NCBI RefSeq assembly: GCF_905475395.1 | Contig: NC_058342.1 | Span: 1,236,001-1,300,000, forward strand | DNA from: Chrysoperla carnea | Lineage: Eukaryota > Arthropoda > Insecta > Neuroptera > Chrysopidae | DNA length: 64,000 nucleotides | Reading direction: 5' to 3' | The notes under the pieces: generated by a model | What the model saw: only the letters and a program-made list of their open reading frames with translations | The model's database searches: none | Told to the model about the DNA's origin: nothing | Shown: piece by piece, positions 58,913 through 64,000 of the stretch | Numbering within the stretch: position 1 is the stretch's first letter | Layout: every line of letters begins with the position of its first letter | Position numbers and translations under genes: made by a program

Positions 58913-59585
58913 ATGGATATTTTTGTAAAAAATGGTGTTTATTTCAATTCATTACAATTATGGGGTACAATGTCGCTACAAAATCATATTGATCTGTTTC
59001 AAAATTCGGAGATGATTTACCCAGAATATTTTAATGTGAGTATTGTTTGATAAGATCTGTTTAGAAAATTGTAGCCAAATATTTTTATAGATGGAATTTT
59101 ATCAACTTATGGAGGCATGTCGTTGGAGTATACCTACAAAGTTAATCGACACATTACGGTATTCTTATTTAGAAGTTGATGATTGCTTTCATATTGCTGC
59201 ATTTATAGTAAGAAATTGTTTGGATGCAATCTTATTTGTAAATTATGCGAAAAAGTTCAACTACTTTAAAAGAGATTTCAATCAGTTTGAAATATTACTA
59301 AATGAATGTTGTGATGATCTTACTCATGGAAGTAACTTGAGAAAAAATTGGGGTACATACGATATCCGCCGAAAACAATGGATTGGTGATAGTGCTAGAC
59401 ATGATGAGAGAATGTTTTTATGGTATGAACAAATAGATCCTAAAATTCTCTGTAGAATGCTATACCAACAAATGGATGGTGGAAATATACCGAAATGGTT
59501 CGAGCCATGGATATGTGCTACAAATTGTAATGAAATAGACAGATGTGATTGTGGAAGAAATAGTGATGATCATGATTGTATATAG
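58913..59585 (+). CDS. Two-exon Polinton gene, 205 residues, unknown function
   Basis: Exon 1 58913-59035 (ATG, 41 codons: MDIFVKNGVYFNSLQLW...), intron 59036-59090 (55 bp, GTGAGT...TTTTTATAG, phase 0), exon 2 59091-59585. The exon 2 product contains FHIAAFIVRNCLDAILF, a hydrophobic helix, KNWGTYDIRRKQWIGD and a Cys-rich end (ICATNCNEIDRCDCGRN). Exon 2 alone has an ATG, so a 164-residue form is also possible. I do not recognise the family. The short intron matches those in Polinton 2. Position between the OB-fold-like gene and ATPase suggests an element gene. Confidence 0.65.
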
Positions 59586-59639
59586 AAATAAAAACATGAA
59601 TATAATTGTCTATGATAAGTTTTTTTAAAAATGTGTTTG

Positions 59640-60220
59640 TATTTACAATAAAAAACACCTATAATTTAATTAATCATTGTTTTGTTTTATCTATGAAATG
59701 ACCTCACCACCTTATTTTCAGGTTATAAATACACCTTGTTTGTGATAATTATATTCGCACCATCAAGTAATTTTGAGTAATAAACATGAATCAAAAAACA
59801 TTTGTATTACAACAATATTTTTATATTGCTTGAAATTTACATAATAAAAATACATGTTCAAACTTGTTTGAATGGACTTTGATCTTAAAATAATTTTACA
59901 CGTGTCAGCTATTCTCAAGAATATGTTGAAATAGATTTGACCTTGAAAAATATGATATCATCATCCTGTTACAAGTTCAAACTTGTTTGAATAAAAATAC
60001 ATGTTCAAACTTGTTTGAACATGTTTAAACTTGTTTGAATCGCATTAGATCTTAAAATAATTTTACACGTGTTATGAGATTAGAATAAAGGTTTTATTTA
60101 ATAAAAATCTTATAAATATTTTTTTTTATTTATTAATGATTAAAATTTACATTTTAAAAAAAATTTACAGAAAAAAATTATTATTATGAATCTGAAAAAA
60201 CACACAAAGTATTGGTGACA
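59640..60220. other. Promoter scrap and TIR-unit fragment
   Basis: 59680-59828 repeats the TATA-containing promoter and start (MNQKTFVLQQYFYI) found at 32810-32945. It is joined at 59829 to a TIR-array fragment running to 60085, then to ATPase 3' flank. No complete gene. Confidence 0.75.
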
Positions 60221-60791
60221 CTACAGTTCAATAAATTCATCAAATCCATTCCTATAACGACCTGCATTCATAGAGAAATTTTTCATTATTACAACAAATC
60301 CATTTGGTGAACTCCAACAATGTCGACATAAATCATGAAATTTTTGAAAATTCATATCAGAGCCAACATGATCGTAGAATATGTGTTTTAGATTCATTTC
60401 GTCCGTTTTGAATAACACCAAGCAATTAACATTGTCCCTTATGTTATGCTTTGGAACACGTGCGTAGCTCTGACATAGATAGAAACAATCAATTTTTCGA
60501 TGACGGCCCATACTAAAGTATTCTCTAATTCTCTGTTGTGAATGACAGCTCACATCATCAAAAATGAAAAGACTTTTTTCTCGAGCTTCATTCGGACTAA
60601 GAATTTCACTAGTATCACTAAATGGAAAATATCCAACCCCTTCCACTAATTTTAAAGTCTCTTCTAGTAATTGATATTTCGGTTAGTAAACAGATTTACT
60701 GTAAACATAAATGTTTTCAAAGTGTAAACCATTTTCATCTTAAATTAAATTCAACATAACATTGGTTTTACCACAACCACTAGGGCCACAT
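60221..60791 (-). pseudogene. Polinton 3 packaging ATPase (A32-like), broken
   Basis: The open block 60646-60221 has Walker B in KSLFIFDDV, then YFSMGRHRKIDCFYLCQSYA, the sensor-like HNIRDNVNCLVLF and the C-terminal RNGFDEFIEL. Walker A GPSGCGKTN is at about 60762-60788 in the same frame, but two TAA codons (after NVMLNLI and SKSVY, at expected Glu and Gln positions) interrupt. Sequence upstream of Walker A is replaced by a TIR fragment at 60792. It would pump DNA into capsids if intact; it is dead here. Confidence 0.9.
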
Positions 60792-61305
60792 ATGATATCA
60801 TCATCTTGTAACAAGTTCAAACTTGTTTGAAATAATTTTACATGTGTCAAAACACGTGACCGGATATTAATATTTTTTTATGATTAAGCAATGTAATATG
60901 ACACTTGAAATTTACATAATAAAAATACATGTTCAAACTTGTTTAAATGGACTTTGATCTTAAAATAATTTTACACGTGTCAGCTATTCTCAAAAATATG
61001 TTGAAATAGATTTGACTTTGAAAAATATGATATCATCATCCTGTTACAAGTTCAAACTTGTTTGAATAAAAATACATGTTCAAACTTGTTTGAACATGTT
61101 TAAACTTGTTTGAATCGCATTAGATCTTAAAATAATTTTACACGTGTTATGAGATTAGAATAAAGGTTTTATTTAATAAAAATCTTATAAATATTTTTTT
61201 TTTTTATTTATTAATGATTAAAATTTACATTTTAAAAAAAATTTACAGAAAAAAATTATTATTATGAATCTGAAAAAACACACAAAGTATTGGTGACACT
61301 ACAGT
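60792..61305. repeat. TIR-array fragment and duplicated ATPase 3' flank
   Basis: 60792-61160 is one and a half TIR units; 61160-61305 repeats the ATPase 3' flank (as 60085-60230) up to the ACACTACAG before its stop. Confidence 0.85.
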
Positions 61306-61390
61306 ATGGGATTAAAAAAGAAAAAGACGAAAAAGGCAAAGAAAACTATAAACTTTATAGCATCAGTGCGAAAGGCACGAAATGCCTTGT
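61306..61390 (+). pseudogene. Lys-rich N-terminus of a truncated Polinton gene
   Basis: ATG, then GLKKKKTKKAKKTINFIASV and RKARNAL before the frame enters the minisatellite. The basic start resembles those of small DNA-associated or minor virion proteins in Polintons, but too little is left to name it. Confidence 0.35.
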
Positions 61391-61502
61391 TTCTAAACAG
61401 ACCAGTATTAAACTGGTCAAAACCAGTATTAAACAGACCTGTTTCTAAACAGACCAGTATTAAACCGGTCAAAACCAGTATTAAACAGACCTGTTTCTAA
61501 AC
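61390..61502. repeat. Minisatellite ACCAGTATTAAAC / GACCTGTTTCTAAAC
   Basis: Same family as 36510-36595 and 37035-37425. Here the two unit types alternate. Confidence 0.9.
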
Positions 61503-61567
61503 AGACCTATTATTTCAAGTTACTCCATCAGTCAGTTCACAACCGATACAGTTTTTTTTTGATAAAC

Positions 61568-62086
61568 ATGTTTAAATGTGAATATTGTGATCTCATATTT
61601 TCTCGGAAATTTAATAAAAATAGACACATTCAGCGTTGTCACGCCTCTGATTTCAACAATGCTATTCAAAATATACATAATGATAAAGATTGTTCTATTG
61701 CTGAATCTAGTAAAAGAAAACGAACATTGAGCAATTCTTCAAAGAGTTCGGAATCTATCGTTGCTAAAACTTCAAAGTTAAAACCAAATGATGATGAATC
61801 ATATGATGATATTTCATTTAATGAATCAGAGAGTAGCAATCAAAGGTTTAATCTGGAAATGAGTAGTGATAGAAGCAAATTGGATAATTCACAAACTAAA
61901 CAATACAAGGAATATGAATCAGCTATGAATAGTAAGAGTGTCCTAGAGGTTGATGAAAATATTTCTTATTATAATGTTGATCCCAATGTATTAATTGATA
62001 CATTAAGAAGTCTATATTCTACAGATGTTGGAAAAGAAATACTGTCTATAATTCATCACTTGCGAAAAACAAATATAATTAAATAA
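61568..62086 (+). CDS. Polinton C2H2 zinc-finger protein
   Basis: About 172 residues from the ATG at 61568. One C2H2 finger is at the very start (MFKCEYCDLIFSRKFNKNRH and the final H in QRCH). Then a long Ser/Asp/Glu-rich, probably disordered region (SKRKRTLSNSSKSSES may be a nuclear signal), and a C-terminal helical end DPNVLIDTLRSLYSTDVGKE. Likely a nuclear DNA- or RNA-binding regulator of the element. Its last ~20 codons also survive in both arms of Polinton 1. Open and intact. Confidence 0.75.
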   Translation: MFKCEYCDLIFSRKFNKNRHIQRCHASDFNNAIQNIHNDKDCSIAESSKRKRTLSNSSKSSESIVAKTSKLKPNDDESYDDISFNESESSNQRFNLEMSSDRSKLDNSQTKQYKEYESAMNSKSVLEVDENISYYNVDPNVLIDTLRSLYSTDVGKEILSIIHHLRKTNIIK

Positions 62087-62339
62087 CAAGTTGATATTAA
62101 CTTTTAACATAAAATTAGTAATTTCTTATTAAAAATCATTTATGTATTTTGTTTTAATCTAAAATTGTAATTTTTTTTTAAATAAAATTTTTTTTTATCT
62201 AATCTGTAGTACAAGTTGATTTATTATTATTCCTTATAAAGAGCTTATTATCTAGGTTGATTGCTGATGCTTGTTAGGTTATTAAGCGCTGTTTATCAAC
62301 TGTATAGGTCATTTAATTTGTGATCTTTCATGTGATAAC

Positions 62340-63314
62340 ATGCTTCAGACAACGAAACAGCTAGCTAAGTTGAGAGATATTATACAGAAAAAGTATAACG
62401 CACTCAAAGCTGATGAACAAACAGCGACCATTTCATTAGAAAAAGCATTTAAGCCCATCACTGATCCGTTGAATAAGCTAGTAGAAAAACAAGAGAACAA
62501 AAATGATTTTACTCGAATTAATATAAAACGCAAGATGGAAGATGATACATTAGAAGACAATAAAGATGAACTATTAAATTATACGCCAATGAAGGCTCGA
62601 AAATTATTTGAAGATACTCCAGTAGTCACAAAACAAAATCTATCAGACACCTATGAGGATGATGCATTACACACTCCTGATGTTGTATTTAGGGAGATTA
62701 TAAAATCACCAGAGAATAATCAGCATGCACTTCAGCATTTTACAAAGACTTATGGAGATATGGCCGGTAAATACATTTATTTTATATTATCGAATAAAGA
62801 TGATAAGCTTATCGATAATATTTACGGATTACGTTATGATAATGCTGCTGATAGATTATATGTAGGTAATTCAGTGGTTCACATTAAGCATAACGATATA
62901 CAAGTCAACGAAAAATGGTACGACGGGACATCAGGTTTATATGAGCTTTTAGTAAAACAGATACCAAAACATTATTCAGAGCAAGACATGCGTAACTATT
63001 TAGAAATTGTAACATCAACAAACGCTTATAGACGGAATTATGACTCTCGGGGTCAAATTCAAGGAACTAGAGGTTTAAAGTATAAAAAAATCATTAAGAA
63101 ACATCTATACCCATCGGCTCCTGCTTCTGGTAGCGGTCTAACATTATCACGAGTAACTAATAATCCCATAGATTATGTGTACTGGAATACAATCGACGAA
63201 CTTTGCGACAGATTACGGCTGTTATGCGCATCACGTGACGCGGGAAATTTCAGCCACCAAAATGAGATAAATAGTTTGATACAAGAGTTAAGGGAAGAAA
63301 ACATAATATACTGA
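62340..63314 (+). CDS. DUF8207-type Polinton protein
   Basis: 324 residues, open. Residues 1-45 form a helix rich in Lys/Gln (LAKLRDIIQKKYNALKADEQ). A disordered middle follows, then a folded part (YIYFILSNKDDKLIDNIYGL, VNEKWYDGTSGLYELL, TNAYRRNYDSRGQIQGTRGL). The C-terminal ELCDRLRLLCASRDAGN followed by HQNEINSLIQELREENII is the signature of a family often found in insect and cnidarian Polintons and listed as DUF8207. The role is unknown; a virion or assembly role is conjecture. It follows the C2H2 gene in the same orientation by 250 bp. Confidence 0.75.
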   Translation: MLQTTKQLAKLRDIIQKKYNALKADEQTATISLEKAFKPITDPLNKLVEKQENKNDFTRINIKRKMEDDTLEDNKDELLNYTPMKARKLFEDTPVVTKQNLSDTYEDDALHTPDVVFREIIKSPENNQHALQHFTKTYGDMAGKYIYFILSNKDDKLIDNIYGLRYDNAADRLYVGNSVVHIKHNDIQVNEKWYDGTSGLYELLVKQIPKHYSEQDMRNYLEIVTSTNAYRRNYDSRGQIQGTRGLKYKKIIKKHLYPSAPASGSGLTLSRVTNNPIDYVYWNTIDELCDRLRLLCASRDAGNFSHQNEINSLIQELREENIIY

Positions 63315-63640
63315 CAACCGGACCTGTTTCTAAACAGACCAGTATTAAACCGATCAAAACCAGTATTAAACCGGTCAAAAACAGTATTAAACAGACCTGT
63401 TTAGATACAGACCTGTTTAGATGCAGATCTGTTTAGATACTGACCTGTTTAGTTACAGACCTGTTTAGATACAGACCTGTTTAGAAACAGACCTGTTAAG
63501 ATACAGACCTGTTTAGATACAGACCTGTTTAGTATTATCGGAGTAATTTGGAGTAATTTGGAGTAATATCGGAGTAATTTGGAGTAATATCGGAGTAATA
63601 TCGGAGTAATTTGGAGTAATATCGGAGTAATTTGGAGTAA
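63315..63640. repeat. GACCTGTTTAGA minisatellite and GGAGTAAT satellite
   Basis: 63315-63530 has ACCAGTATTAAAC then ACAGACCTGTTTAGAT units; 63535-63640 has TATCGGAGTAATTTGGAGTA units akin to the satellite in the Polinton 1 arms. Confidence 0.9.
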
Positions 63641-63719
63641 TTTTTCCCAACCCCAGGTATTAGTGTAGAAGATGTTTGTGAATCAATATGAATTCTGATT
63701 CAAAATAATGATAATTTAC

Positions 63720-63815
63720 CTTAAATGATGATGGATCCAAAGTTAAAGTCCGGTGGTTAGGGTTCGACTCTTTACATGATTCATATATTGATAAAAAAAG
63801 TCTTATTTCATAGTG
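63720..63815 (+). pseudogene. Integrase chromodomain fragment of Polinton 3
   Basis: Reads GSKVKVRWLGFDSLHDSYID, then a frame break in an A run. The same piece as 37540-37610. Upstream integrase is absent. Confidence 0.75.
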
Positions 63816-63834
63816 GACCGCTTTTGTGAACATA

Positions 63835-64000
63835 TTTGTGTTTTATAAAAAAAAAAAAAAATAAAAAATATCACATTGTAAAAATATTTTTTTTATTGTA
63901 AAATTTTATCTATAACATATAAAAACAGAGTTGTATTATAATAATATTTAAAAAATATATATTTATAAATTATCGAAAATACATTATAATTATTATTCTG
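63835..64000. repeat. Post-integrase repeat, runs off the window
   Basis: Matches 37670-38015 (AAAACAGAGTTGTATTATAA, AAATTATCGAAAATAC). In Polinton 2 PolB lies ~650 bp beyond this point, so a Polinton 3 PolB may lie just outside the window. Confidence 0.85.

Larger units (their letters stand above)
56788..64000. mobile_element. Polinton 3, left part (runs off the window)
   Basis: Starts AGTAGAAGAGTCATGTATG, matching the Polinton 2 terminus. The probable target duplication is GACCGA (56782-56787), but its partner is outside the window. Order: TIR, putative OB-fold protein (+), two-exon gene (+), packaging ATPase (-), C2H2 protein (+), DUF8207-type protein (+), integrase tail (+). Extra TIR-unit fragments at 59829-60085 and 60792-61160 show internal rearrangement. 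Confidence 0.85.

Overview
This is an AT-rich animal genome segment, almost certainly from an insect. The evidence is an errantivirus-type LTR element with an envelope gene, Copia and Jockey-like retroelements, histone genes in insect-style divergent pairs with a 5S rRNA relic, short (54-64 bp) GT-AG introns, and three Maverick/Polinton elements. I cannot place it to order. No intact single-copy host gene is visible: the window is a nest of mobile elements around a fossil histone cluster.

Layout. (1) 1-6545: a decayed Jockey-like LINE split by a young Copia element (106-4696, two 283-bp LTRs, 5-bp target duplication TATAC). (2) 6560-10680: a dead histone/5S cluster (H4 fragment, 5S relic, H3, H4, H2B, H2A; stops, frameshifts or truncations throughout). 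(3) 12096-13286: 3' LTR and 3' half of the env of an errantivirus-like element on the minus strand; its other half (env N-part, integrase, protease, gag) lies 38 kb away at 51922-55760. (4) 13287-18890 plus 51894-51921: a non-LTR retrotransposon inserted in that env gene, with a 13-bp target duplication. (5) 18891-51887: Polinton 1, inserted in the 5' end of that LINE with a 6-bp duplication (CGTCTG). Once a later insertion is removed, the whole element is a 17.9-kb palindrome: two near-identical arms of about 8.97 kb around a loop of about 19 nt. (6) 30090-45134: Polinton 2, inserted in the right arm of Polinton 1 with a 6-bp duplication (ATTATG). It has TIRs of about 2.2-2.4 kb, an intact-looking 1234-residue protein-primed DNA polymerase B with three short introns, a small three-exon gene, and remnants of packaging ATPase and integrase. 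(7) 55801-56787: a coiled-coil/SGNH-like ORF cut by Polinton 3. (8) 56788 to the window end: the left part of Polinton 3 (TIR, putative OB-fold protein, a two-exon gene, dead packaging ATPase, C2H2 finger protein, DUF8207-type protein, integrase tail).

How the parts relate. The Polintons show the usual gene kit: PolB for replication, A32-like ATPase for genome packaging, and rve integrase with a chromodomain for insertion. No capsid gene is seen in the window. Polinton 2 and 3 TIRs share a GC-rich island packed with CCAAT, CRE, GC-box and YY1-like motifs, followed by an array of about 230-bp units that each carry a 16-bp dyad and CACGTG boxes. The order of events can be read from target duplications: errantivirus, then LINE, then palindromic Polinton 1, then Polinton 2.

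The strongest candidates for something new are the fully palindromic Polinton, the intron-bearing Polinton genes, and the iteron-like TIR arrays.
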